6,306 nucleotides of DNA from Chloroflexota bacterium. GTDB lineage: Bacteria; Chloroflexota; Limnocylindria; QHBO01. The translations under genes were made by a program, and so were the position numbers. The stretch covers positions 1 through 6,306 of the forward strand of contig VBKA01000107.1 in the NCBI GenBank assembly GCA_005879815.1, written 5' to 3'. The notes under the pieces are model-generated. The model saw only the letters and a list, made by a program, of their open reading frames with translations, had not been told where the DNA came from and did no database searches. Positions 1 through 6,306 of the stretch are shown in pieces; the stretch's first letter is position 1, and the number at the start of each line of letters is the position of its first letter.

Positions 1-242
1 GCCCTGGCCGCAAGGAGTGCGTCGCGCCGTTCGGAGTGGCCGAACCCGGGCAGGTCGACGGCGACCAGGTGAGTGTCTTCGGCGAGCCGGTCCCAGATCT
101 GGTCGAAGGCGAACAGGCTCTCGGGCCACGGGCTCAGCAACAGCGCATGGTCGTCCCGGTGCTCACTTTCGGCGAAGCGGATGCTCAGCCCGTCGATCGT
201 GCGGAACTGCGTCTGGATCGGTGACGTCACTGCTGTAGTCAT
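1..242 (-). CDS. Alpha/beta-hydrolase fold protein, N-terminal 80 residues (3' end outside the window)
   Basis: The ATG at 242 is preceded by AAAGGAA (plus-strand 248-254) at a 5-base spacing, which supports this start. The visible 80 residues open without a signal peptide, so the enzyme is probably cytoplasmic. They contain a short N-terminal strand pair (TIDGLSIRFAES, residues 15-26), a strand ALLLSPWPES (33-42), a helix FAFDQIWDRLAE (44-55) and the diagnostic VAVDLPGFGHSE (60-71). The DLPGFGHS block is typical of the haloalkane dehalogenase/epoxide hydrolase/esterase group of alpha/beta-hydrolases. The usual HG(x) oxyanion segment after the first core strand is here SPWPES. The nucleophile elbow, cap domain and catalytic His lie beyond the left edge, so the reaction cannot be assigned. 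The start lies 29 bases after the esterase stop, so it is probably the last visible gene of the same transcription unit. Fold assignment is firm; substrate is unknown. Confidence 0.85.
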   Translation of the reverse strand, partial: MTTAVTSPIQTQFRTIDGLSIRFAESEHRDDHALLLSPWPESLFAFDQIWDRLAEDTHLVAVDLPGFGHSERRDALLAAR

Positions 243-271
243 GTTGGTTCCTTTCAACGACATGCCAGGCG

Positions 272-1876
272 TCACGCCGCCCAGAACGAGCAGTGGTGGC
301 GAGACGCGAAGTCCGTGTCGAGCTGCGGTGTCGGAGTGACGAGGGAGAGGCCCTGCTCGGCGACGTTGTACGACGGCCAGGCAACCGCTCCGGTCGATGG
401 GTCGCCCGTCGCCGCGAAGCTCGCCCACGCCGCCCGCATTTTCGCCGCAAGCTGCTCTTGATCGGTGTTGAGGGGCTCCTGAAGCGGCGCGTTGGGCAGC
501 TCGAAGAGGTACGGGAGCTCCGACGTGTGCGTCGCCACGGGCAGCTCTCCATACCGGGACGGGGCCGAATCGTCGTCGAACTGGTACGCAAACGTCGGCG
601 CCCGAGCGGAGGTCCAGACGTTCTGCTGCCGTGCGGTGCACGCGAAGTTCGCGTCGGACAGCAACGTGCTGAGAGCGACGAATGGCGCGGGATACGCACC
701 AACGGGGTACTCGGCTGCGATCTCGGCGGCTCGCGTGGCAGACACGCCCATGGTCAACGCGATCACTTCCTCGTAGTTCGCCACCGTCACGTCGGGCACG
801 CCCACGAACGCGCCCCCGCTGACCGCCAGGTGCAGTCCGGCGACGAAGATGAGCTCCTCGTCATGGTTCATCCCGTTGAGGATGGGGACACGGGCAAACC
901 GGCCGGCAGCGAGTGCTGTGCCGATCGACTCCTTGAGGACCCGACCGTCGACAACACCCGGGATCGCGGCGGGCGGGAAGTTGCTCACCAGCGCGTCCAC
1001 GGGCTTGGTGCGCAGGCACTCGGCGTTCTGGTCAGCGCAACCCAATGCCGATGCGAACGATTGGCCGAAGGCCTCTGCGCTGCCAAGCGGCAATTGCGTC
1101 ATCGCGAAGGATCCGCTCTGCACGATCGCCCTGTGGAACAGGCGGCGCGAGTCGTTTGAGACGAGGTGTGCAAGGACCGACAGACCGCCGGCGGACTGAC
1201 CCGCGATCGTGACGTTCTTCGGGTCACCCCCGAACTTGCGGATGTTGCGCTGCACCCAACGCAACGCGGCCTGCTGGTCCATGAGCCCGTAGTTGCCCGA
1301 CGGGCCGCCGGGCTTCGAGGCGAGGGCAGGATGGGCAAGAAACCCGAGTGCACCCAGCCGGTAGTTGACGGTAACCACCACGGTGCCTTCGGCCGCCAGT
1401 TGTGTCGGGTCGTAGTTGCGTGCACCGTCTTGGACCAGGCCCCCTCCATGGATCCAGACGAGGACCGGGCGCTTGGCGGGCCGACCATTGCTGAGGGCCG
1501 GCGTGTACACGTTCAGGAAGAGGCAGTCCTCGCTCATGGGACCCGGCGGAGCGAAGGGAGTCTCGGGCTGCGGACAGCTCGGTCCGAACGCAGTCGCGTC
1601 GCGGACACCTCTCCACCTGTCTGCTCGCTCAGGTGCTCGCCACCGGAGGCGCCCGGTGGGCGGAGCGGCGTACGGCAGGCCCAGAAAGGCGTAGCCACCA
1701 GGGACTGCAGCTCCGCGGACCGCGCCGTCCTTCGTCTTGACAGTCGAAGTGTCGATCTGGCTTGCGGAGGCCGCCGCGACGCCGCCGTCAGCATCGGCGC
1801 CGCATGCCGCCAGGGTCAGCGACGTCAGTGCCGCAGCAAGGATGATCCGGGCGCGACGCTGATGGTGGGTCGTCAT
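272..1876 (-). CDS. Exported lipoprotein type-B carboxylesterase (para-nitrobenzyl esterase/cholinesterase-like family)
   Basis: This 534-residue protein hydrolyses carboxylic esters, probably at the outer face of the membrane. The N terminus has basic residues (HHQRRAR), a hydrophobic stretch and a lipobox LAAC with the lipid-modified Cys at 25. Both type-B signatures are present: EDCLFLNVYTP (116-126) and FGGDPKNVTIAGQSAGG (215-231). The triad is Ser228 in GQSAG, Glu340 in NHDEEL and His450 in THTSEL; the oxyanion loop is HGGG (143-146). Cysteine pairs 101/118, 280/287 and possibly 413/529 match the disulfide positions of cholinesterase relatives and fit an exported protein. Length is normal for the family (about 500-550). 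The start is the ATG at 1876, because AAGGAG lies 8 bases upstream; the in-frame GTG at 1885 overlaps that Shine-Dalgarno site. It follows the membrane protein by 67 bases. The residue after the catalytic Glu is Glu where Gly is usual. Natural substrate cannot be read from sequence. Confidence 0.96.
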   Translation of the reverse strand: MTTHHQRRARIILAAALTSLTLAACGADADGGVAAASASQIDTSTVKTKDGAVRGAAVPGGYAFLGLPYAAPPTGRLRWRAPERADRWRGVRDATAFGPSCPQPETPFAPPGPMSEDCLFLNVYTPALSNGRPAKRPVLVWIHGGGLVQDGARNYDPTQLAAEGTVVVTVNYRLGALGFLAHPALASKPGGPSGNYGLMDQQAALRWVQRNIRKFGGDPKNVTIAGQSAGGLSVLAHLVSNDSRRLFHRAIVQSGSFAMTQLPLGSAEAFGQSFASALGCADQNAECLRTKPVDALVSNFPPAAIPGVVDGRVLKESIGTALAAGRFARVPILNGMNHDEELIFVAGLHLAVSGGAFVGVPDVTVANYEEVIALTMGVSATRAAEIAAEYPVGAYPAPFVALSTLLSDANFACTARQQNVWTSARAPTFAYQFDDDSAPSRYGELPVATHTSELPYLFELPNAPLQEPLNTDQEQLAAKMRAAWASFAATGDPSTGAVAWPSYNVAEQGLSLVTPTPQLDTDFASRHHCSFWAA

Positions 1877-1884
1877 GGTTCTCA

Positions 1885-1890
1885 CTCCTT
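1885..1890 (-). promoter_or_regulatory. Ribosome binding site deciding the esterase start
   Basis: On the minus strand this reads AAGGAG, followed by 8 bases and then the ATG at 1876. The last G is the first base of the in-frame GTG at 1885, so that GTG cannot use this site. The ATG start gives a signal peptide beginning MTTHHQRRAR. Confidence 0.8.
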
Positions 1891-1899
1891 GGGGTCAAT

Positions 1900-1920
1900 G
1901 GCGGGACGAAGCAGCCCGCC
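1900..1920 (-). other. GC-rich hairpin in the esterase leader
   Basis: GGCGGG (1900-1905) and CCCGCC (1915-1920) form a perfect 6-base all-GC inverted repeat with a 9-base loop. It lies between the membrane-protein stop and the esterase Shine-Dalgarno site. No T-run follows on the minus strand, so it is not a classical terminator. It could modulate translation or protect the downstream mRNA, or be chance in such GC-rich DNA. Confidence 0.35.
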
Positions 1921-1943
1921 GGCGTTGACAGCGGCGGCGACTG

Positions 1944-2684
1944 CTACGCCGTGACGTCTCGGGCTCGGAACCCGGGTGTTGCAGCCGGCGCCGCCACCGG
2001 GGGGGCCGAGGGGCTTCGGGTGTAGAGCACACCGCTGGCGGTCGCGATCCACACAAGTGCGACGATCGGCCAGATCACCCGCGAGTAGGCCCCGTCCGGC
2101 GCCCAGAATCCGTCGTTCGCCCACGTCGTGCCGCCTAGCAGGACGAGCACGACCGCTGCGACACCGGCCGAGAAGGCCCCGCTTGAGATCACCCGCGCCT
2201 GGCGGAGCCCGAAGGTCCCGGCCATGACCAGCATCGCGGCCGAGAACGCGGCCACCACGATGCAAACCTGCGCGAGGGCGTTCAATCCGGAGACAAGCGT
2301 CTCGTTCTTGGCTCCGGCGATCGAGTATGCGAGGGCGGCGCCCACCGAGATGCGGACGAAAAGGATTGTGGCAAGTGCCGTGCTGGCCGCCGTCGCGGCC
2401 GCGCCCCAGATCCCTTGCCCGGCGTCGCGCAAGGTCGACGCGAGCGCAGCCGCGAACCAGAGCAGATTGAGGATCGAGAGCCCGAGGAGAGCCGACGCGA
2501 TCAGGATCCGCGTGCGATCGCCGCTGTAGAAGGACACGAGCGTGTTGGCCGACGCGCCGATCTTGGGCTGGGTTCCGTAGATGACGTACGAGACGATGAA
2601 GGTGACGACGAAGGCGATGCCGCTGCCGCGCCAGACGCGGTCGAACGTCAAAGGATCCATGGGCTTGCTTTCTGCTGCGGCCAT
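1944..2684 (-). CDS. Hypothetical six-helix integral membrane protein
   Basis: This 246-residue protein has no motif that lets me name a function. The sequence shows about six hydrophobic segments: residues 20-37, 58-82, 92-120, 133-157, 166-186 and 203-222, with an Arg (111) inside the third. There is no cleavable signal peptide; the N terminus is short and polar (MAAAESKPMDP). The loop after helix 1 reads ASANTLVSFYSGDRTRI, an acidic/basic stretch that I associate with actinobacterial membrane proteins of the loosely defined DUF4386-like kind; this is a memory-based guess. The C terminus is a Pro/Ala-rich tail of about 20 residues. The ATG at 2684 has GAGGAG (plus 2691-2696) 6 bases upstream; the Met at residue 9 has no such site. 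It is the first gene after the regulator and 67 bases ahead of the esterase, which suggests co-expression. It could be a membrane partner, a small permease or a stress-related protein. Confidence 0.85.
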   Translation of the reverse strand: MAAAESKPMDPLTFDRVWRGSGIAFVVTFIVSYVIYGTQPKIGASANTLVSFYSGDRTRILIASALLGLSILNLLWFAAALASTLRDAGQGIWGAAATAASTALATILFVRISVGAALAYSIAGAKNETLVSGLNALAQVCIVVAAFSAAMLVMAGTFGLRQARVISSGAFSAGVAAVVLVLLGGTTWANDGFWAPDGAYSRVIWPIVALVWIATASGVLYTRSPSAPPVAAPAATPGFRARDVTA

Positions 2685-2799
2685 CCGGCTCTCCTCTGCG
2701 TGATGCGCACGAGCTCATTCGCCCGGCGGCTCGATGTGTCGCGCACTTCGCAGGATCCGTCGACCGGGCCGACGATCGCGCCTGTGGATCTCCCTGGTC

Positions 2800-2852
2800 T
2801 CTGGGACCGGCAGGACGAGCGACCCGTGGCCCAGCCCGCCGCCCGTCCCAGA
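2800..2852 (-). terminator. Long imperfect hairpin just after the regulator gene, possible terminator or attenuator
   Basis: The arms 2800-2811 and 2841-2852 pair at 11 of 12 positions: TCTGGGAC matches GTCCCAGA perfectly, then one mismatch, then GGC with GCC. The loop is 29 bases. The structure starts 8 bases beyond the regulator stop codon in the 176-base gap before the membrane protein. No T-tract follows on the minus strand, which is common for proposed actinobacterial terminators but leaves the call uncertain. The rest of the gap (2685-2799) shows no clear promoter to my eye, apart from the ribosome binding site of the next gene. Confidence 0.35.
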
Positions 2853-2860
2853 CGGCGAGC

Positions 2861-5605
2861 TCAGCGTCGCCCGACGAGCCCGCTGTCCTCGGGCAGAGCC
2901 GCGCGAAGCTGCCGGCGGGAACTGATCTCGAGCTTCGTGAACACCTTGCGCAGATGCCACTCGACCGTGCGCGCGCTGATGAACAGCTGAGCCCCGATCT
3001 CCGGGTTCGAGAACCCATCGCGGGCGAGCCGGGCGATCTGCTCCTCTTGCGGCGTCAGCTCATCACGGGTCTCGGGGCTGCGCTTGCGCACCTTCTCGCC
3101 GGTGGCCATCAGCTCGCGCCGGGCCCGCTCGGCGAAGGCTTCCATGCCGATCGTGACGAACATCTCGTGGGCGGTGCGGAGTTGCTCGCGGGCATCAACG
3201 CGACGGCCTTCGCGGCGCAACCACTCGCCATAGAGGAGATGCGCACGCCCCAGGTCCGGGCGGAGCTGGCGCCGCTCGAGCCGCCCGATCGCCTCGCGAT
3301 ACAGGAGTTCCGCCTTGTCGCTATCAGCGAGCAACGCCCGACACCTGGCCTCGATGCCGAGCGCAAAGTCGGTGCCGGCCGGCTGCGTCGTCTCGGACAG
3401 CCGCGCAAGCGCATCTCGTGCCAACTCACCGTCGCCACCGCGCGCGGCAGCTTCGACCAGCTCAACGAGCGCCCAGGTGGCGAAGGATGCGTTGAACCTG
3501 TTCCACGTCGCCTTCTCAGCTGCAGACTTCGCCTCCCCGTAGCGGGCGAGGCCGTTGTTCAGGACCGCCGCCGCATAGTGCGCCGGGGTCGCCTCGTCCG
3601 CCCGCCCAGGCAACGCGGCCTGCTCGACGAGACTCGCGATCAGCGGGAAGGCCTCTGCCTCTCTCCCTTGCAGCGCCCGGAACACCGGCAACAGGTACAC
3701 GCTGTGCCTTCCGGTCGCCGCGTCGATGCTGTCGGTTTCAGCCATGACGGCCGCAACGCCTGCGAAGTCACCGATCCACATGCGTGCCACGGCGAACGAG
3801 AGGATATGCTGCGGCAGCTCCGCGAACGCGCCAGCGTCGCGGACGATCTGAAGATTTCTCGCAGTGACCGCGAGGAAGGCTTCGTCGTCCCATACGGTGC
3901 CGCTCGCGACCGGGGCGGCAAAGCCCCACCGCCGGACGTCTTCCGCCGCGATGCTTGTGAGCTCCGCGGTGGCGCGCTGCAAGGTGGGGGCCGCAGCGAC
4001 GTGTCCTTCGGTGGTTAAGAGAGCCAGCCCGTCAAGCAGGAGATGTAGAGGCGGCGGAGCACCGTTAGGGCGCGGGAGCGCCTTCACAGCACGACAGATC
4101 TCGAACATGACGTCTGCGCCCGCGTGGTGCCCGACGATGCCGGCTGCGAACCAGGCCATCAGGTAGGTCTCGCGCGCGACCTCGGTGTCGAACGCCTCGA
4201 GCCCACGCGCCGCCTTCAGCAAGAGAACCGAGGCATCGCCGATGGGCGAGGACGCGTATGCCAGATGGCCGCGAAGGAGATCCACCCGCGCTCGCTGGAA
4301 CTCGTCGAGCAGGTCAGCCTCGGCAGCGGCTACCAACCCGAGGGCCTCGTCGAACGCGCCGGCCTGAAGGCTCACCTCTGCGGCTCGGAGCGCCCGCTCC
4401 GCCCGACGCGCCGGGTCCTCGGTCAACTCGACCGCGCGCTTCAGAAACGCCGCGGTCGCGGCGACGCCGCCGCGAGCCTGCGCACGTCCTGCCGACCGTT
4501 CGAGCTCGACGGCGACCTCCTCGTCAGGGCCGTGACTCGCGCGTGCGCGGTGCCACGCTCGCCGATCCGGATCTGTCTCGGCGTCGGTGGCATTGGCCAG
4601 AGCCCGGTGCACACGACGCCGGTCGTGGGCCGACGTCGAGCGGTACGCCGACGAGCGCACGAGCGGATGGGCGAACTCCACGCGTCGGGCGATCTTGAGC
4701 AGGCCGGCGTCCACGGCCGCGTCGACCGCCGCCATGTCGATCTCGAGGCTCTTAGCGGCGCGTTGGAGGAGGACAGGGTCGCCGACCGGCTCGGCGGCAG
4801 CCGCGAGGACAAGGAGCTGCGTTTCGGAGGGGAGCCGCTCGAGACGACGCAGGTAGCCCTCCTCGATCCTTCCTGTCACCGGGAGGTCCTCGGCCAACCC
4901 AAAGCCGCCGGCCAGCTTCGTGACGCCCCACGTACGCGGCAACTCGAGCAGGGCGAGAGGGTTGCCGTGGCTTTCGGCCACGATCCGTTGGCAGACCGCG
5001 GCGTCAAGGGGACCGTGCAGGTTCTCGAGAAGCAGCGCTAGCGAGTCGTTCTCACCGAGTTCGCCGACGACAAGCTCGGGGAGCCCGGCGAGCACGCGGT
5101 CCCGGGTCCCTGTCCGCGCGGCGAACACGATCGCGACCCGCTCGACCTGGAGGCGGCGCGCGACGAACTCGAGCGTTTGCGCGGAAGCGTGGTCGAGCCA
5201 CTGCGCGTCGTCGACGGTGCACAGGAGCGGTTGGTGCTCCGCGATCTCCGCGAACAGCGTCAACGTCGCGAGCCCGACCAGGAACCGGTCTGGCGCGGGT
5301 CCGTCGGCGAGCCCGAAGACAGTCGCCAGCGCCGTGCCCTGGAGCGGAGGCAGCTGCTCGAGGCGATCGAGCATGGGCCGGCAGAGTTGCTGCAAACCGC
5401 TATACGCCAGCTCCATTTCTGACTCGACGCCCACCGCTGTGGCGAGGCAAGTCCCGTAGGCGCGGTCGGAGACGTACGCCAGCAGCGCGCTCTTCCCGAT
5501 GCCGGCATCGCCGCGCAGCACGACGACTCCGCTCCGACCGGCGCGCGCCTCGGAGAGCAGCCGGTCGATAGCCTGGCACTCGGCCTGGCGCCCGAGGAGC
5601 CTCAT
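2861..5605 (-). CDS. LuxR-family transcription regulator with N-terminal ATPase domain (LAL type)
   Basis: This 914-residue protein is a large ATP-binding LuxR (LAL) regulator, a cytoplasmic STAND-type ATPase usually acting as an activator. The N terminus carries the family opening LLGRQAEC (3-10), a Walker A motif GDAGIGKS (32-39), a Walker B-like strand LLCTVDDAQWLD (127-138) and the conserved blocks HGNPLALLELP (213-223) and EFAHPLVRSSAY (310-321). A long alpha-helical, TPR-like region covers about 360-835. The C-terminal LuxR helix-turn-helix spans about 848-905 and includes LTPQEEQIARLA, GFSNPEIGAQL and SARTVEWHLRKVFTKL. Length is normal for LAL proteins (about 900-950). GAAGGGGG (plus 5613-5620) lies 7 bases before the ATG at 5605, supporting this start. 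It is divergent from the SDR gene with 118 bases between them, and upstream of the membrane protein, esterase and hydrolase on the same strand, so these are its likely targets (inference). The triggering ligand is unknown. Confidence 0.97.
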   Translation of the reverse strand: MRLLGRQAECQAIDRLLSEARAGRSGVVVLRGDAGIGKSALLAYVSDRAYGTCLATAVGVESEMELAYSGLQQLCRPMLDRLEQLPPLQGTALATVFGLADGPAPDRFLVGLATLTLFAEIAEHQPLLCTVDDAQWLDHASAQTLEFVARRLQVERVAIVFAARTGTRDRVLAGLPELVVGELGENDSLALLLENLHGPLDAAVCQRIVAESHGNPLALLELPRTWGVTKLAGGFGLAEDLPVTGRIEEGYLRRLERLPSETQLLVLAAAAEPVGDPVLLQRAAKSLEIDMAAVDAAVDAGLLKIARRVEFAHPLVRSSAYRSTSAHDRRRVHRALANATDAETDPDRRAWHRARASHGPDEEVAVELERSAGRAQARGGVAATAAFLKRAVELTEDPARRAERALRAAEVSLQAGAFDEALGLVAAAEADLLDEFQRARVDLLRGHLAYASSPIGDASVLLLKAARGLEAFDTEVARETYLMAWFAAGIVGHHAGADVMFEICRAVKALPRPNGAPPPLHLLLDGLALLTTEGHVAAAPTLQRATAELTSIAAEDVRRWGFAAPVASGTVWDDEAFLAVTARNLQIVRDAGAFAELPQHILSFAVARMWIGDFAGVAAVMAETDSIDAATGRHSVYLLPVFRALQGREAEAFPLIASLVEQAALPGRADEATPAHYAAAVLNNGLARYGEAKSAAEKATWNRFNASFATWALVELVEAAARGGDGELARDALARLSETTQPAGTDFALGIEARCRALLADSDKAELLYREAIGRLERRQLRPDLGRAHLLYGEWLRREGRRVDAREQLRTAHEMFVTIGMEAFAERARRELMATGEKVRKRSPETRDELTPQEEQIARLARDGFSNPEIGAQLFISARTVEWHLRKVFTKLEISSRRQLRAALPEDSGLVGRR

Positions 5606-5630
5606 TCGCCATCCCCCTTCCCCGGCGCCG

Positions 5631-5645
5631 GTTCCTGCGCGGAAC
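5631..5645. promoter_or_regulatory. Inverted repeat GTTCC-N5-GGAAC, possible operator
   Basis: This is a perfect 5-base dyad with a 5-base spacer, next to and slightly overlapping the candidate -10 of the regulator. A dimeric helix-turn-helix protein could bind it. The short arms mean chance occurrence is quite possible. Confidence 0.3.
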
Positions 5646-5680
5646 GCTACAGCGCTGACCCGCCGACCGCTTCATGCCGA

Positions 5681-5697
5681 CCAGGGATTCCCCCTGG
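5681..5697. promoter_or_regulatory. Inverted repeat CCAGGG-N5-CCCTGG, possible operator
   Basis: This is a perfect 6-base dyad with a 5-base spacer, located 27-43 bases before the SDR start codon. Its centre lies 51 bases from the centre of the other dyad, close to five helical turns, so both would face a similar side of the DNA. It is a candidate binding site for the adjacent LAL regulator or another dimeric repressor. Confidence 0.35.
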
Positions 5698-5709
5698 CGC
5701 GAGACCACG

Positions 5710-5717
5710 AGGAAAGG
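5710..5717 (+). promoter_or_regulatory. Ribosome binding site deciding the GTG start of the SDR gene
   Basis: AGGAAAGG ends 6 bases before the GTG at 5724. No in-frame ATG lies between this site and the glycine-rich motif, so the GTG is the best start. Confidence 0.8.
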
Positions 5718-5723
5718 CGCACC

Positions 5724-6306
5724 GTGACGGGGTGGCCATGGGGCGCGACCCCCTACTCGCAAACGCGGCTGGTGATCGGCGGGAGTTCGGGCATCGGCCT
5801 CGAGACAGCGCGGCACGCACACTCGGAGGGAGCCGAGGTGATCATCACGGGACGCGACCCGGAACGCGTACAGCGCGCCGGCCTCGAGGTCGAAGGATGC
5901 ATCGCCGCCTTCGACGCGACCGACTTCGACCGCCTCGGAAGGTTCTTCGACGAACTACCGACACCTATCGACCACGTGCTGGTCACCGGGCCCGGTCCCC
6001 AGGACGTGCCACTTGCGCGGTTCGAGGTCGAGGAAGCGCGTCGCGACCTTGAGGCGCATCTATTGCTCCCGCTCCAGGTCGGTCGCGAGGCCGTGAACAA
6101 GGTCCGCCCAGGCGGAACGCTGCTATTCACCGGGTGCACGGATGGTCGGCATGCGGTCGCGGGCCCGGCGTTCATCTCCGCGATCACAGCTGCGCTCTCC
6201 GCCATGACGAAGAGCCTCGCAACCGAGCTCGCCCCCATCCGCGTGAACGTGATTGCGGCGGGGTTCGTCGATACGCCGGGGGCGGCGGCCACGCTCGGCG
6301 ATCGAC
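5724..6306 (+). CDS. SDR-family protein with non-canonical active site (3' end outside the window)
   Basis: The reading frame starting at the GTG at 5724 gives 194 residues and is still open at the right edge; family length is about 230-250, so most of it is present. The Rossmann core is clear: LVIGGSSGIG (16-25) is the glycine-rich cofactor motif, and ITGRDPER (41-48) follows strand 2, with Arg44 hinting at NADP(H). An acidic DATD (64-67) fits the adenine-contact Asp. The NNAG motif is replaced by VTGPGP (87-92). The segment that normally holds Ser and YxxxK reads FTGCTDG (135-141) and FISAITAAL (150-158), so the catalytic Ser, Tyr and Lys are missing. VNVIAAGFVDTP (174-185) is the usual post-active-site block with Ala for Pro. 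It may be a reductase with altered chemistry or a binding protein. It lacks a signal peptide and is probably cytoplasmic. It diverges from the LAL gene, its likely regulator (inference). Confidence 0.88.
   Translation, partial: MTGWPWGATPYSQTRLVIGGSSGIGLETARHAHSEGAEVIITGRDPERVQRAGLEVEGCIAAFDATDFDRLGRFFDELPTPIDHVLVTGPGPQDVPLARFEVEEARRDLEAHLLLPLQVGREAVNKVRPGGTLLFTGCTDGRHAVAGPAFISAITAALSAMTKSLATELAPIRVNVIAAGFVDTPGAAATLGDR

Larger units (their letters stand above)
5606..5723. promoter_or_regulatory. Shared divergent promoter region between regulator and SDR gene
   Basis: These 118 bases separate two divergent starts and must hold promoters for both unless transcription enters from elsewhere. On the minus strand a TAGCGT (plus 5644-5649) fits the loose actinobacterial TANNNT -10 form about 38 bases before the regulator ATG, but I see no matching -35. 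No convincing promoter is visible for the SDR. The region also holds two inverted repeats, listed separately, and an 8-base palindrome CAGCGCTG (5650-5657). Confidence 0.6.

Noticed and set aside
293..1159. Open frame of 288 codons on the plus strand, antisense to the esterase
   Set aside because: The Arg-rich composition and full overlap with a gene carrying intact catalytic motifs mark it as a shadow.
2715..2960. Small 81-codon frame spanning the regulator end and the following gap
   Set aside because: It begins inside the regulator gene, has no ribosome site of its own that I can see, and its sequence is low-complexity Arg/Gly/Pro.
1882..3018. Open frame of 378 codons on the minus strand
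   Set aside because: It overlaps the membrane protein gene and the regulator 3' end in another frame, is Arg/Gly/Pro-rich with low-complexity composition, and has no domain. It is a high-GC shadow frame.
2954..4018. Open frame of 354 codons on the plus strand, antisense to the regulator
   Set aside because: It is fully covered by the regulator coding sequence, whose motifs and codon bias are clear. The antisense product has no recognisable fold.
4124..5041. Open frame of 305 codons on the plus strand, antisense to the regulator
   Set aside because: This is the same situation: GC bias in the third position of the real gene removes stop codons from the opposite frame.
5732..6052. Plus-strand frame starting at ATG 5738 near the SDR start
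   Set aside because: It is out of frame with the SDR motif and Arg-rich. The ribosome site fits the GTG at 5724 better.
5753..6292. Open frame of 179 codons on the minus strand over the SDR gene
   Set aside because: The plus-strand frame from GTG 5724 has a clear Rossmann glycine motif and SDR blocks, whereas this one is Ser/Arg-rich without domain features.

Overview
The window is high-GC DNA (roughly two thirds G+C by eye, strong third-position G/C bias) and is almost entirely coding. A large ATP-binding LuxR-type regulator (LAL), an actinobacterial-style lipoprotein signal and TANNNT-like promoter traces point to an actinomycete or close relative (Actinomycetota). Nothing in the window fixes the genus. 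I see no tRNA, rRNA, CRISPR array, insertion sequence or prophage feature.

Layout: four genes lie on the minus strand. Read 5' to 3' in their own direction they are a 914-residue LAL regulator (5605 to 2861), a six-helix membrane protein of unknown function (2684 to 1944), an exported lipoprotein type-B carboxylesterase (1876 to 272) and the first 80 residues of an alpha/beta-hydrolase that runs off the left edge (242 to 1). The last three are spaced by 67 and 29 bases and each has a good Shine-Dalgarno sequence, so they look like one transcription unit. A 176-base gap with a long imperfect hairpin separates them from the regulator, so the regulator may be transcribed separately or read through only in part. 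A short-chain dehydrogenase/reductase (SDR) family gene starts at a GTG at 5724 on the plus strand, diverges from the regulator, and runs off the right edge.

How they may work together (inference): LAL proteins are ATP-binding, ligand-responsive transcription activators. One encoded at the head of this cluster, divergent from an SDR, is the natural candidate to control both arms through the 118-base shared promoter region, which holds two small inverted repeats with equal 5-base spacers. The enzymes suggest extracellular ester cleavage on the cell surface, a possible transport or membrane partner, and intracellular hydrolysis and redox steps. No substrate can be named from sequence.

The oddest points are an SDR that keeps the nucleotide-binding glycine motif but lacks the Ser, Tyr and Lys of the classical active site, and an alpha/beta-hydrolase whose usual His-Gly oxyanion segment reads Ser-Pro-Trp-Pro. 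Both fit subfamilies that, from memory, recur in actinobacteria, so they are unusual chemistry more than a new system. I do not see clear evidence of a wholly new biological system here. There is no gene-free stretch longer than 300 bases.
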